In this document: positions 44,566-54,797 of the stretch, in pieces | How the letters are laid out: the number at the start of each line of letters is the position of its first letter | How positions within the stretch are numbered: position 1 is the first letter of the stretch | Assembly (NCBI RefSeq): GCF_041080815.1 | Contig: NZ_CP160205.1 | Span: 496,001-560,000 of the forward strand | DNA from: Mucilaginibacter yixingensis | GTDB taxonomy: Bacteria > Bacteroidota > Bacteroidia > Sphingobacteriales > Sphingobacteriaceae | Length of the DNA: 64,000 bases | Direction of reading: 5' to 3' | Notes under the pieces: generated by a model | What the model saw: the letters and a program-made list of their open reading frames with translations, nothing else | Told to the model about the DNA's origin: nothing | Database searches by the model: none | Program-made: the position numbers and the translations under genes

Positions 44566-46242
44566 TTGAGAAAGCCGCTTTACTTATCCTTATTCTTCTT
44601 ATTCCTTGCGGCATTTTATGCTTGTCAGAAAAAGATGCCTACAACGCAGCATCCGATCTCGACTGACTATGAAACGGCTAAATCATTCCTCTGGCACCAA
44701 AACGATTCTGCCTTTTATTATTTCAATAAGTTTACCACTAGCTCAAAAGATAGCCTCCGTATGGCCATGGCCTTTAACCAGATGGCTGCCATACAATCCG
44801 ATGCCGGTGATTACTATGGTGCACAAGAAATTCTAGTACAATCCCTCCGATACCTGCATGAGCAAGACACCAGTGATCGTAAATGTTTAGCCTCCAATTA
44901 TAATGAATTGGGTATGGTCAATTATAGTCTAAAGAATTACGACGCGGCTATTGCTTATTATGATGAGGCTATTAAGCTTTCTGTGGTACCCAACTATACG
45001 GCCATTTTCCAAAATAACAAAGCGAACGCCTACCAGAAAAAAGGAGACTACCAGCATGCCCTGCTTATTTATCAACGTGCTTTTGAGCGTACTGATCAGA
45101 ATAAAGTAGAATACGCCCGGACGCTAACGAATGTGGCGATGACTCGCTGGCTACAAGATCACCATTATAATGCGAGCATTCCACTTCAGCAAGCGCTGCA
45201 TTTGCGTTTGGCGGCAAAAGATCGATGGGGGCTGAATTCCAGCTATTCCCATTTGGCAGACTATTATTTGCAAACACAACCAGATTCTGCGCAATATTAT
45301 GCGCAGCAAATGTATGTAGTGGCTAGTCTTTTAAAAAGTCCCGATGATCGCTTAACGGCATTAAAAAAACTGATCCTATCCAGCCCGCCGAGAGATATGC
45401 GCGGGTATTTTGCACGATACCAGTTATTGATTGACAGCTTACAAAAAGCACGAAATGCCGCTAAAAATCAATTTGCATTGATTCGTTACCAAGTTGAACA
45501 AAAAAAGGTGGAAAACCTACAGCTCCAAAAGGATAACAATGCAAAAAACTACCAGCTTTTTAAACAACAACTATTGCTTTTTGCGTCTTTGCTACTCCTC
45601 ATTGGTGGTTTGATCGGCGGAAGTTATTGGTATCGGAGACGCAAAGAGCGACTTATTTTAGAGAACCAAAAAGTCGTTCGGGAGAATGAGCTGAGAACAT
45701 CGAAAAAAGTTCATGATGTGGTGGCCAATGGGCTATACCGGATCATGTCCGAAATTGAAAATCAGCACGAAGTAGATAAAGAAAACCTGTTGGATAAAAT
45801 TGATCTGCTCTATGAGCGTTCGAGGGATATCTCTTATGATCCGCCTAGGATGGAAACCATCGATTTTCATCCCAAAATAGCAAAACTCATCTTGTCTTTT
45901 GCGACATCGAATACCAAGGTGCTACTCGTCGGTAATCAGGAAGATTTTTGGCAACACACGACCGCAAAAGCCCGGGAAGAATTGGAACACATCCTACAGG
46001 AGTTGATGGTGAATATGAAAAAGCATAGTCGGGCCAGTAACGTAGTTATCAAATTTGAAGCACAAAATGACTCGCTTCAAATCACCTATTCCGATGATGG
46101 GGTAGGCTTTGCCGAAGGGACAAAACCTCGAAATGGTTTACGGAATACGGGAAACCGTATAAATGGCTTGGGTGGTCAACTTATTTTTGACAGCATATTG
46201 GGATCAGGAGCGAAAATTCAGCTGACTTTTCCTAAGGCCTAA
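44566..46242 (+). CDS. TPR-containing sensor histidine kinase, lipoprotein-type N-terminus
   Basis: The 558-residue protein starts with TTG; the next ATG would remove the signal. A lipobox-like AFYACQ ends the signal sequence. TPR repeats span about 30-290 (AIAYYDEAIKLS, ALLIYQRAFE), then a coiled coil, a membrane helix (about 335-355), the phosphoacceptor KKVHDVVANG with His near 383, and an ATPase domain (ELMVNMKKHS, DDGVGF, GNRINGLGG). The response regulator gene follows after ten bases. This LuxR-type pair probably senses an envelope signal through the TPR part. Confidence 0.88.
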   Translation: MRKPLYLSLFFLFLAAFYACQKKMPTTQHPISTDYETAKSFLWHQNDSAFYYFNKFTTSSKDSLRMAMAFNQMAAIQSDAGDYYGAQEILVQSLRYLHEQDTSDRKCLASNYNELGMVNYSLKNYDAAIAYYDEAIKLSVVPNYTAIFQNNKANAYQKKGDYQHALLIYQRAFERTDQNKVEYARTLTNVAMTRWLQDHHYNASIPLQQALHLRLAAKDRWGLNSSYSHLADYYLQTQPDSAQYYAQQMYVVASLLKSPDDRLTALKKLILSSPPRDMRGYFARYQLLIDSLQKARNAAKNQFALIRYQVEQKKVENLQLQKDNNAKNYQLFKQQLLLFASLLLLIGGLIGGSYWYRRRKERLILENQKVVRENELRTSKKVHDVVANGLYRIMSEIENQHEVDKENLLDKIDLLYERSRDISYDPPRMETIDFHPKIAKLILSFATSNTKVLLVGNQEDFWQHTTAKAREELEHILQELMVNMKKHSRASNVVIKFEAQNDSLQITYSDDGVGFAEGTKPRNGLRNTGNRINGLGGQLIFDSILGSGAKIQLTFPKA

Positions 46243-46252
46243 AAGATAGACT

Positions 46253-46918
46253 ATGTTCAAACGCGTACTTATTACAGAAGACCACGAGAGCGCCAATCTT
46301 TCCCTACAAAAAACCATGAAAGATTTGGGCATCCCACATGTACAATACGTTTATTATTGTGATGATGCCTTACTGCAATTAAAAAATGCCCTACTAGCAG
46401 GTGATGCTTATGATTTACTGGTTACCGATCTCTCCTTTGAAGAAGATGACCGCCCGCAAACCATCAAGTCAGGGACTGGGCTAGTAGAAGCCGCTCGTAA
46501 ACTTCAGCCGGATCTAAAAGTATTGGTTTTTTCAGCAGAGCACAGGGAAGCCATCATTGCAGGACTTTTTAATGAATTCGCAGTTAATGCTTATGTACGA
46601 AAAGCTAGACGTGACGCGCAAGAACTCAAAATAGCAATAGAGCATATTTTTAAAAATAAACAATATTTCCCGGCAGCTTACCGACAAGTGATCCGTCAAA
46701 ATAACGCCCATGATTTTACACCTTATGATGTAACGATCATTACCCAGTTGTCAGGTGGAATGCTGCAGAAAGATATTCCGGCCTATTTGCAGGAAAAACA
46801 AATACGACCATCAGGGCTTAGCAGTATTGAAAAGCGGCTTAGTCAAATCAAAGAAGCGCTGGGATTTACCAAGAACGAACAATTAGTGGCCTATTGCAAG
46901 GACAAAGGGATTATTTAA
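46253..46918 (+). CDS. Response regulator with LuxR-like DNA-binding domain
   Basis: The 221-residue protein has a receiver domain with acidic EDHES near residue 8, phosphoacceptor Asp in VTDLSF (about 59), FSAEH and a Lys near 115. Its C-terminal helix-turn-helix (FTPYDVTIITQLSGGMLQKD and SIEKRLSQIKEALG) is LuxR-like but diverged. It is the partner of the kinase upstream and the last gene before a terminator. Confidence 0.88.
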   Translation: MFKRVLITEDHESANLSLQKTMKDLGIPHVQYVYYCDDALLQLKNALLAGDAYDLLVTDLSFEEDDRPQTIKSGTGLVEAARKLQPDLKVLVFSAEHREAIIAGLFNEFAVNAYVRKARRDAQELKIAIEHIFKNKQYFPAAYRQVIRQNNAHDFTPYDVTIITQLSGGMLQKDIPAYLQEKQIRPSGLSSIEKRLSQIKEALGFTKNEQLVAYCKDKGII

Positions 46919-46942
46919 CCTAACGATAAACTATGATGGAAG

Positions 46943-46968
46943 GACAGCCTTATGGGCTGTCTTTTTTT
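46943..46968 (+). terminator. Terminator of the kinase/regulator operon
   Basis: Arms GACAGCC and GGCTGTC enclose TTATG, followed by TTTTTTT. It lies 25 bases after the regulator stop. Confidence 0.88.
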
Positions 46969-47087
46969 ATGCCAAAAGTGCAAACATCCTTTAACATTTC
47001 TTTAAGTCTTTTTTGTGTTTACGGTTTCCCGTAAGGAATTAGTGTTGTGTCGCTATAGTTTTGAAGCATAAACTCAAATCAATCACA

Positions 47088-47468
47088 ATGGAATCCACCA
47101 CAACCGGCGAAGTTACCTTTTACCAGGACCGCAGCGTGACCGTAACCCAATCTCGTTATATCACCAACTCAAAAACGTATGCCATGAGGAATATCTCCTC
47201 GGTGCATATTTTCGAGATCGTCAAAAGCCGAACGTTTCCTGTTTTATTGATCATTGTAGGCGGTTTAATGATGTGTGCAGATAGTGCGCGGGTCTTAGGT
47301 GCGGTGCTATTAGTTCTAGGCATCGCCTTATTGTTCGTCATTAAAAATGAGTTTGCTGTGCGCATCAGCACCAACTCCGGCGAGGCCAACAGTTTTATTT
47401 CTAAAGACCGCGCCTATATACAGACCATTGTTGACGCCTTAAACGAAGCAATTATTCATCGGGGATAA
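47088..47468 (+). CDS. DUF6232-like small membrane protein
   Basis: The 126-residue protein begins ESTTTGEVTFYQDRSVTVTQ, followed by SKTYAMRNISSVHIFE, the pattern of DUF6232. Two closely spaced membrane helices (PVLLIIVGGLMMCADSA, VLGAVLLVLGIALLFVI) and a short PH-like tail follow. The ATG at 47088 is chosen over a TTG at 47061. It may be the first gene of the long rightward cluster, although a separate promoter is possible. Confidence 0.75.
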   Translation: MESTTTGEVTFYQDRSVTVTQSRYITNSKTYAMRNISSVHIFEIVKSRTFPVLLIIVGGLMMCADSARVLGAVLLVLGIALLFVIKNEFAVRISTNSGEANSFISKDRAYIQTIVDALNEAIIHRG

Positions 47469-47488
47469 ACAGTAACTGACCAGCGGCC

Positions 47489-47707
47489 ATGAAACTAGGC
47501 ATGATCGTGTTGTTTTTATTGATCAACAGCGCTTGCACGGAATCTACTCCGGTTTATATCTGTAGCAGTCCGCACGCGACGCGGTATCACTTCAGGGAAA
47601 ATTGTCCGGGGCTCAGCAATTGTACCTATAGAAAAGTGAAAATTACGCTGGCAGAAGCAAAAAAACAGGGTAAGACACTTTGTCACTGGGAAGTTGATCG
47701 CCCCTAG
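47489..47707 (+). CDS. Small lipoprotein with a Cys-His motif
   Basis: The 72-residue protein has a lipobox (LLINSACTE) and a conserved core YHFRENCPGLSNC and KTLCHWE, found in many small secreted Bacteroidota and phage-linked proteins. The cysteines may form disulfides. Function unknown. Confidence 0.75.
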   Translation: MKLGMIVLFLLINSACTESTPVYICSSPHATRYHFRENCPGLSNCTYRKVKITLAEAKKQGKTLCHWEVDRP

Positions 47708-47744
47708 CAGCTAAACAAAAAATAAGCTAATAAAGAATTTATAT

Positions 47745-48035
47745 ATGTCAGTAAGAATCACTTGCATCAGAAAAGACAATAGTCTCCACGATAACCCGTA
47801 TGTCGCAATCAGTAGTATGAATTGGATCAACGAAGACACCCATGCTACAGGGAGCACCAGCCGGGAACAAATGTATGACTATGTGAAGGAGGGGGGCGAG
47901 GCCTACGTAAAAGATGCCGCGGGTAATAAAGCGAAACTGCTTGCCAAGATTACTGAAAAAGGTACCAAATATGTAAAAACTGTAGCCGACGAAGTGGCCT
48001 CAGACAATCTTTTAAAACTCCCGGAGTGTAAATAA
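47745..48035 (+). CDS. DUF3892 protein
   Basis: The 96-residue protein matches DUF3892 throughout: VRITCIRKDN at the start, then ISSMNWINED, REQMYDYVKEGGEAYVKD and a C-terminal TVADEVASDNLLKLPEC. Proteins of this family are short cytoplasmic and uncharacterised, and often occur near mobile or defence genes. It lies 33 bases upstream of the VWA-like gene. Confidence 0.8.
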   Translation: MSVRITCIRKDNSLHDNPYVAISSMNWINEDTHATGSTSREQMYDYVKEGGEAYVKDAAGNKAKLLAKITEKGTKYVKTVADEVASDNLLKLPECK

Positions 48036-48068
48036 ACCTAAACCTTATCACAATTTACACTAAATGCT

Positions 48069-49400
48069 ATGAGAAAATTGTACCAGCTCAGTTTATTCAT
48101 CTGCCTGTTGACGCTTTACTCCACATTAATATCGTGTTTTTCTACGGATATAGATACAGATAGGGACGGAGTATTAGATGGCGCTGATAGCTGCAAGTTG
48201 GTTGCAGGCAGTAAGACCAATCATGGTTGCCCGGTGATTCCCAAAGTTAAAGGTATTCATCTTTACCTGGACAACTCCGCCAGCATGGGCGGTTATTACC
48301 AAGCCCAAACCGAATACAAAACAATTGTTTCGGACCTGGCGATGAAAATGAATGAGCAGATCCATCCAGTACAGATTTCCTTCATCGCAAAAGAGAATTT
48401 GCCTTATAAAAAAAGCATCTCGGATTTTACGAGTGACCTGGCCACTGCGCCAATGGCAGCCCAAAAAAGCTCTGAATTACATCGGATGATTCATGATATC
48501 GCAGCGCACTGCGCCAAAGATGAAGTGTCTTTATTGGTTTCAGACTGTATTCTATCGTTCCCTGATAGCGATATCAAAGTTAACCCCAATGTGAACGTAC
48601 AAAATGCAGCCAGTACCCTCAAAAACAATATCTACCTCTCCTTCGCGGATCTACGCAAACAAGGTTTTGCGGCCAGCATTTACGGATTTAGGTCTAAGTT
48701 TTACGGGACCTATTATGATTACCAGAATAGTAAAACAAAGCTTAAGGGAACGATGCGCCCGTTTTACATCTGGGTAATTGCCAAGCAAGCGCTATTGCTA
48801 CAATTTAATATGAAATTAGAGCAGATCGGTAGCTTCAAACCAGATCAAGCCCTGCATTTCGGTTTAGTTAACAGAGCGGTTACCAACTACAACATCCTGC
48901 CACAATTAACGCATGAGGGGGAATGGCTGAAGAGCACTCAAGGTATAAGTGATATTAGCCTAAATAAAGGACAATCGCTACAATTCGGATTAGTATTAAA
49001 CTTGGATCAATTGCCGTCCTATGCTCGATCGTTATCCTATTTGCAGAAGAACCTAGTGGTTAACACTACCGGTTGTAGCGCCCAGCTCTCCTTTCAATCC
49101 AAGTCAACTGTTGACCAATCTAAACTGCGTTCCGATAGCCAGAAGGAGGCCTTCGCAGCTTGCACGCACGTCGCGGTGGTTCGTGTGACGGATATGCCTT
49201 TAACCAAAGCCAATATTCATTTCTATCTGCCCCTGAAATATGATACCTGGTACCAGGATTGGTCGACCATGGACGATCGGGCAGCTAAAGACCAGGTAGA
49301 AAGAACCTTCGCTTTGGAGCACCTGATCACTGGGGTGAAAGAAGCCTATGAATTGCCTAATACAAAATATATCGACTGTTCACTCTTATTGACTAAATAA
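48069..49400 (+). CDS. VWA-like lipoprotein heading the tubulin/actin-like operon
   Basis: The 443-residue protein has a lipoprotein signal (STLISCFS), then a thrombospondin-3-type calcium loop (DTDRDGVLDGADSC). A VWA-like domain follows, with the MIDAS run LYLDNSASMGG (about 68) and a second acidic strand SLLVSDCIL. The remainder is beta-rich. The VWA fold binds metal-bridged protein partners. It sits in the inner or outer membrane facing the periplasm. It is coupled to the next gene by an overlapping TAATG. Confidence 0.8.
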   Translation: MRKLYQLSLFICLLTLYSTLISCFSTDIDTDRDGVLDGADSCKLVAGSKTNHGCPVIPKVKGIHLYLDNSASMGGYYQAQTEYKTIVSDLAMKMNEQIHPVQISFIAKENLPYKKSISDFTSDLATAPMAAQKSSELHRMIHDIAAHCAKDEVSLLVSDCILSFPDSDIKVNPNVNVQNAASTLKNNIYLSFADLRKQGFAASIYGFRSKFYGTYYDYQNSKTKLKGTMRPFYIWVIAKQALLLQFNMKLEQIGSFKPDQALHFGLVNRAVTNYNILPQLTHEGEWLKSTQGISDISLNKGQSLQFGLVLNLDQLPSYARSLSYLQKNLVVNTTGCSAQLSFQSKSTVDQSKLRSDSQKEAFAACTHVAVVRVTDMPLTKANIHFYLPLKYDTWYQDWSTMDDRAAKDQVERTFALEHLITGVKEAYELPNTKYIDCSLLLTK

Positions 49401-49780
49401 TGCAAACCTTATTTACGAGTATTTATGAATTTATCTGCGGTAAAAATCAAAATTATGATGAATACCGTGCGGAAATCTATCGAAATGTAGGATGGCTTTC
49501 CTTTATCGTCGCCTTGATCTTGGTCCTGTTGTTTTATTTAGCGCTTGGTCGCTGGCGCGGCGTCTGGTACACCCGCGTACATTGGGTAATTACTTTGGTG
49601 CTAGCGGCTGCTATCGGATTTGGCCTGGCCTTCGGCCTGGGGAAAGGTACGCTTGGTATTATCGACGCTTACCTCATGCAGTTCGCACTATTCAATGCAG
49701 TGATCATCGCCATTTACTTTATTGCATTTTCTCTATTGTTCAAGCGGTTTTCAATTTTCTCTAAAAGAACTCCTTTTTAA
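49400..49780 (+). CDS. Small inner-membrane protein of the cluster
   Basis: The 126-residue protein has three hydrophobic segments (about 32-50, 63-80, 95-115), with the N-terminus in the cytoplasm. It shares its start with the stop of the VWA gene and ends seven bases before the tubulin-like gene. It could link the periplasmic VWA protein with the cytoplasmic filament-like proteins (inference). Confidence 0.75.
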   Translation: MQTLFTSIYEFICGKNQNYDEYRAEIYRNVGWLSFIVALILVLLFYLALGRWRGVWYTRVHWVITLVLAAAIGFGLAFGLGKGTLGIIDAYLMQFALFNAVIIAIYFIAFSLLFKRFSIFSKRTPF

Positions 49781-49787
49781 TCACTAT

Positions 49788-51260
49788 ATGAGAGTATTTA
49801 TTTTCGGCATCGGCGGCACGGGCTCCCGTGTACTCCGTTCGCTAACCATGTTATTGGCCAGCGGTGTAAAGTTTTCGCACCCCGACCTGACGATCGTCCC
49901 TATTATTATTGATACGGACGCCCATAATGGAGACACTGCCCGTACAAGAGATCTGCTCAGGGATTATTACACCATTAGGAAAACCTTTACAGACAAAAAC
50001 ACCACATCAAAAAGCGATAGCTTTTTTAATACCGAAATACGCTCGTTCAATCGCTTGGATGCCACATTGTCTGATGCGGCTGATTTGGACGTACAGTTCA
50101 ATTTTCAAAATCAGGATAATACGTTTTCAAACTTTATAGGTTACAACGGTTTAAGCCAAGCCAATAAAGATCTCATCGAGCTCCTTTACAACGATTCGCT
50201 GGATGAACATCCAGAATTGCACCTGAATCTAAATGTTGGTTTTAAAGGTAATCCGAATATCGGCAGCGTGGTATTTAACGAACTCAAAGATTCCCCACAA
50301 TTCAGGAACCTGGAAAGTGGCTACACACAAAACGATCGTATCTTTATTATCAGCTCTATTTTTGGCGGTACCGGAGCCTCCGGCTTTCCAACCTTGGTCA
50401 AATTGATCCGCGAATCAACGACCAACAGTAACTTGGCCAAAACAAAGATCGGCGCCATTACTGTTATGCCTTACTTCAATGTAGAGGCGGTAGAAACCAG
50501 TGCGATCAATTCTGCCATTTTTGACACGAAAACCAAAGCCGCTCTAGCTTTCTATGCAGAGGATGCACAAATAAAAACGATCAATGCATTATATTATATT
50601 GCAGATCCGAACCAATCAGGCACCCTGCCAAATGTGGAAGGCGGTCAGGAACAGGTGAATAACAGCCACCTGGTCGAATTGATCGCCGCAACGGCGGTGA
50701 CCGACTTTATTCAAAAGAACGACGAAGATCTGAGTTATCCCCAATGTTTTGAATTTGGCGCAGAAAGCGGAGACAACCCTTTTAGTATTGCCCATTTTAG
50801 CAATGATACCAAACAACGCTATATCAAGCCATTGGTCGGTTTCGCTTATGCTGCTAAGATTGCAACAGATTTGGTGCCCACTTTTACGAAAGAAGCCTTT
50901 TATGGTCCTAAAGAGCTCAATGTGGAAGGTATGCTCGGTGACCCAACCGCTTACCGTAAACTGCTAGGCTTTTATTTACAGTTCAAGAACTGGAGTGGGC
51001 GTGAAATGTCCAGTAGCGATAATGGAAGAGCTTTTAATTCCTTTTATTTCGATTCCAGTAAAGACCTCAATCACCTGATACACGGGAAACCCATTAAAAC
51101 AGACTGGCTATCAGCCGGGCTCAGCGAAAAAAAACTCAGTGATTGGTTTACCAAAACCGCTTTGGCCGAGCCTAAAGATCTGCGAACTACGGAAAAATAC
51201 CTGAATACCCTTTATAAAACTGCGCAGGCTTGCCTGGATAAACTTGGTCAATTACCCTAA
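49788..51260 (+). CDS. Tubulin/FtsZ-like protein (tubulin_2 type)
   Basis: The 490-residue protein starts at MRVFIFGIGGTGSRVLRSL, a nucleotide-binding N-terminus. It carries the tubulin signature loop SIFGGTGASGFPTLVKLI near residue 192, followed by KIGAITVMPYFN, as in FtsZ/tubulin-superfamily proteins of the tubulin_2 type. The ATG at 49788 is preferred over a start 66 bases upstream inside the previous gene. The family is proposed to act in membrane remodelling with VWA partners (comparative genomics, from memory). Confidence 0.82.
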   Translation: MRVFIFGIGGTGSRVLRSLTMLLASGVKFSHPDLTIVPIIIDTDAHNGDTARTRDLLRDYYTIRKTFTDKNTTSKSDSFFNTEIRSFNRLDATLSDAADLDVQFNFQNQDNTFSNFIGYNGLSQANKDLIELLYNDSLDEHPELHLNLNVGFKGNPNIGSVVFNELKDSPQFRNLESGYTQNDRIFIISSIFGGTGASGFPTLVKLIRESTTNSNLAKTKIGAITVMPYFNVEAVETSAINSAIFDTKTKAALAFYAEDAQIKTINALYYIADPNQSGTLPNVEGGQEQVNNSHLVELIAATAVTDFIQKNDEDLSYPQCFEFGAESGDNPFSIAHFSNDTKQRYIKPLVGFAYAAKIATDLVPTFTKEAFYGPKELNVEGMLGDPTAYRKLLGFYLQFKNWSGREMSSSDNGRAFNSFYFDSSKDLNHLIHGKPIKTDWLSAGLSEKKLSDWFTKTALAEPKDLRTTEKYLNTLYKTAQACLDKLGQLP

Positions 51261-51274
51261 TCAATCTTATTGCT

Positions 51275-54200
51275 ATGCCATACATTTTTAGGTTCCATAA
51301 AGGGACGAATAATAATATCTATGACTGGAGGGCCTCTGATCGGATCAACGCCAGCCATCTACAGGATATCAACGAAAAGACCAATATTCTTTCTTCGTCT
51401 GCAGGTACTTCTATACCCACGCCGCTTGCACGCCTGTTTCTCTTTAAGACGGCGTTTGAGATCATGGCCGCGCAGATCCAAAAAAATTCGGTTGAGCCGG
51501 GGAGCATTTATGCCGGATTGGTATCCGAAACGTTGGACTTACTGGAGTTGTTGTATAAAAATGGCTCGGATAGTACCCGATTCCGCTATCAACGCTGGAC
51601 ATTTGAGAACAATGATGATGCTATCCATCATTTTGGTCAAAGCTCCGGACATCGGTTATTAGCAACCTCCTTTAGGCAAGCTGCCAGCCAATATCCTTTT
51701 CAAAAGAAAATCGAGCTTACACTGATTTACTTTAGAGAGGGCAGCAAAGAAGTGCTGATTGGAGGTACCTCGCCTTTCACCTTTGTATTTACGTCACCCA
51801 ATTTTAAGCGGAAAATGCGTGATCGGGGATTCAAAGCAGTACAAGGCCTGGTGTCTGATGACATCCTGTTTGATTCTAAGTACTTGCAGTTGCACGAACG
51901 GGACCGTGCCTTTATCAAATACTTGGAGTCCCTTTCCCATACACCGGGAATTGGCGAGTCTTTTAAAGGGTTTTCGGCATATGTGACCAACACACGCAGT
52001 AGGTATGAACGCCAGTTTGATGGCTCGATACCCGCATTAACGGATATCAGGATCGGTGAGTCAGTGCTAATCGCCGATAACATTCCGCTTAAACAAGTTC
52101 AAGTAGCTGATTTGCGGGAAAAGATCAATGAATGTAGCGACTTTAAATTACAACTACCGGAAGACACACATTACCAAGAACCGCTAAAACCGTTGTTCTT
52201 ATTACATAAAATGAGTATGAACGGCCAGTACTCATCGCCAACAAGTACCTGGTCTTCGATTACCCCGATATCGGAAATGGAATATCCGGAAAATACAATT
52301 GGCGAAATTGTTCATGAAAGAGAGCTGCCAGGACTATCTGGTATCAAATATCCGTTTTTTACTTCGTTTGATTTTTTTGAATCGGCGCTGATCAAATTAC
52401 CAGGCTATTTGCTAAACGATGAGCGATTTCTGACCCTAAAAAATAACCAGGCTTTTGTTTATCCGATTAAACCCTTGTTTTTTCATTTATTTCCCGCGCA
52501 CCGTATTAAAGAATACCTCAGTGTAGAAGAAGTAAATGGCGAAATAAAATTTACGTTAAAAATTCCGATTTACGGGCCGACCCAAGGATCGCGGGTCATT
52601 ACGTGCAGCAAAACCTACCAAATGGACACGGAGATCGAGTATCATGGGATTTTGGGTATCTTTCCATTTACACGAACCGCTGATGAATCCTTATTGTTTA
52701 TCAATCAATATACGGTGGCTTCCTATGAGAAAACCAATGCGATCAATCCATTAGAGGCTTTAAAGTTTTATAAAGCAGATGCCATCAGCTCCATTTCCCC
52801 AACGCCGGTACAACGCTCCAACTATAGTGACATCAATACCCGGACCGTGTATTATCAGTTGAATCGCTCATTCGACCTGATTCAGCTGAACTTTAAAAAG
52901 AATAATAACAAAGTAGGAGGGATCATTCTGCCGCTTTTTCGCCAGGTTCAAAATGGTGAAGCAGAATACATCTACGCCATTGACTTTGGTACTTCCAATA
53001 CCCATGTAGAGTATGGCCGGGTACAAGATAAACGGATACAACGAGCGATGCCATTTGCTATCGAGGAAAACAAAATGCAAATGTTCCTGCTCAATAAGCC
53101 CAGTCCGTTTCAACAAAATGATGGAGACAGCTATTTAGATTATGAACGCAGCACTGGCCCAAGAATTGATAAGGCCAGACTGGTCACTATGCGTGAGTTT
53201 GTGCCTTTCCAAGTTGGGCCTCAAAAAAGTGCTTCCGTGCGGTTCCCTTTCCGCACCGCAACAAGTGAAAGTGCCAGCTTTGTTAATAATCCCAATAATG
53301 ACCGACTGTTTTTGGACGCTAACATCGGTTTTCTGATAGACGAAGATCAAATGGCCGATCACGCGGCCTATAAGACCGATCTAAAATGGCTGCTCCAAAA
53401 ATCCAGCAGCGATCCATTTAATGTCAACCGGGTGTCTTTGTTTGCCAGACAACTGCTGCTCATGATCCGGACAAAAGTGTTGTTGGAAGAAGCAAACGGC
53501 AATCTGAAAAAGCTAAAGATAATTTTGGCATTTCCGATCAGCATGGGGGAAACGCTGAAAAACAAACTGATCGAAATATTTGATAAACAGCGCCAGGAAG
53601 TCTTCGGAGCGACCGCACTGCCACTGGTCAATCCGGTGACAGAATCAATCGCACCCTACTATGAGCTGAAGTCAAAGAATGGTAATATTCAAAACGATAA
53701 CTTCTGTAATATCGATATTGGTGGGGGAACAACTGATATTCTGCTAACCAGCACAACAGAGGGAAATAACCTTCATCAACTGAAATGCTATTGTTCATCC
53801 TTCCGTTTCGCTGGCCGTCAACTTTGGAGCAGCGGTATTGCTGAATACATCAACAGCAACAATGGCTTTATCGACTATTATAAGCGATTTATCCCAAATG
53901 TACAGGTAGATCAGGAAAGTGCCGGTAACTTGGATAAGCTACTTAATGGCTCGCATATTCGGACAGAAGATCTTGTGGGTTTGTTATTCAGTAGACCAGC
54001 TTATAAGTTCAAAGATATCTTTTCAGAGAAACCGGCTTTCCGAGTGGTGCCACTAATTCATTACGCAGCGATCTTATATTATATCAGTAAGTTATCAGCC
54101 TGGAAAAAAATAGCGCTGCCGCGTACGGTAAGTTTTTCTGGAAAAGGCAGTGAGTATCTCAACCTCATTTTTCCAGCTAGTGCTAACAATAACAACGCGG

Positions 54201-54793
54201 ATCTAAAGGGCTTTACCCGTAAAATGCTTAGCATTTTTGCAGAGCAGGCAATACGGCCTGATTTTATTATCGAGAAAAGCAAAGAACCCAAAGTAATTAC
54301 CGCTCGTGGTGCAGTTTACTATGCAGCCGAGGACGTACTTGATGAAGACAGTAATGATTGGGGAAATGCACCAGAAACGAGTTCAACCAATCACCAAAAA
54401 AAGCTCGTTAAGGAAAATGTGATTTATAAAGGGTTCAAAACATTTGCGTACGAGGATCAATCCATGATCTATGGGGACCTTATCAACGATGAGATCCTTT
54501 ATCGCGACATCATCGATAACCTAAAAGATTTCTTCGAATTGCTATTTGGCGATACCGAATTGGTCGAAGGCATCAATCGTAAACTGGAGATCGCAAATTT
54601 CTCGCAATACAAACGTTTCTTTTTGCCCGTGAACCAGGATGTGTATGACACCGGGGTACTCCGTGATAGTTTCAAAACAACCTTAAGCAACGCTAATCCG
54701 GGAGATAAAGTAGACGATTCTCTCTTCTTTTTCCCTTTGAATTACGCACTCATCCAATTGTCCGAAGAAATCGCAAAGACCGCTCAATCCTAA
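51275..54793 (+). CDS. Large actin/Hsp70-fold ATPase-like protein
   Basis: The 1172-residue protein has a long N-terminal region of unknown type (1-560). An actin-like ATPase domain follows, with phosphate-1 loop YAIDFGTSNTHVEYG (about 565) and phosphate-2 loop NIDIGGGTTDILL (about 808). An adenosine-loop-like SFSGKGSEYLN lies near 950. It resembles the very large Hsp70-fold proteins of the SrfB kind in layout, but the identity is uncertain. Only 14 bases separate it from the tubulin-like gene, so the two are made together. Confidence 0.8.
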   Translation: MPYIFRFHKGTNNNIYDWRASDRINASHLQDINEKTNILSSSAGTSIPTPLARLFLFKTAFEIMAAQIQKNSVEPGSIYAGLVSETLDLLELLYKNGSDSTRFRYQRWTFENNDDAIHHFGQSSGHRLLATSFRQAASQYPFQKKIELTLIYFREGSKEVLIGGTSPFTFVFTSPNFKRKMRDRGFKAVQGLVSDDILFDSKYLQLHERDRAFIKYLESLSHTPGIGESFKGFSAYVTNTRSRYERQFDGSIPALTDIRIGESVLIADNIPLKQVQVADLREKINECSDFKLQLPEDTHYQEPLKPLFLLHKMSMNGQYSSPTSTWSSITPISEMEYPENTIGEIVHERELPGLSGIKYPFFTSFDFFESALIKLPGYLLNDERFLTLKNNQAFVYPIKPLFFHLFPAHRIKEYLSVEEVNGEIKFTLKIPIYGPTQGSRVITCSKTYQMDTEIEYHGILGIFPFTRTADESLLFINQYTVASYEKTNAINPLEALKFYKADAISSISPTPVQRSNYSDINTRTVYYQLNRSFDLIQLNFKKNNNKVGGIILPLFRQVQNGEAEYIYAIDFGTSNTHVEYGRVQDKRIQRAMPFAIEENKMQMFLLNKPSPFQQNDGDSYLDYERSTGPRIDKARLVTMREFVPFQVGPQKSASVRFPFRTATSESASFVNNPNNDRLFLDANIGFLIDEDQMADHAAYKTDLKWLLQKSSSDPFNVNRVSLFARQLLLMIRTKVLLEEANGNLKKLKIILAFPISMGETLKNKLIEIFDKQRQEVFGATALPLVNPVTESIAPYYELKSKNGNIQNDNFCNIDIGGGTTDILLTSTTEGNNLHQLKCYCSSFRFAGRQLWSSGIAEYINSNNGFIDYYKRFIPNVQVDQESAGNLDKLLNGSHIRTEDLVGLLFSRPAYKFKDIFSEKPAFRVVPLIHYAAILYYISKLSAWKKIALPRTVSFSGKGSEYLNLIFPASANNNNADLKGFTRKMLSIFAEQAIRPDFIIEKSKEPKVITARGAVYYAAEDVLDEDSNDWGNAPETSSTNHQKKLVKENVIYKGFKTFAYEDQSMIYGDLINDEILYRDIIDNLKDFFELLFGDTELVEGINRKLEIANFSQYKRFFLPVNQDVYDTGVLRDSFKTTLSNANPGDKVDDSLFFFPLNYALIQLSEEIAKTAQS

Positions 54794-54797
54794 ACCA

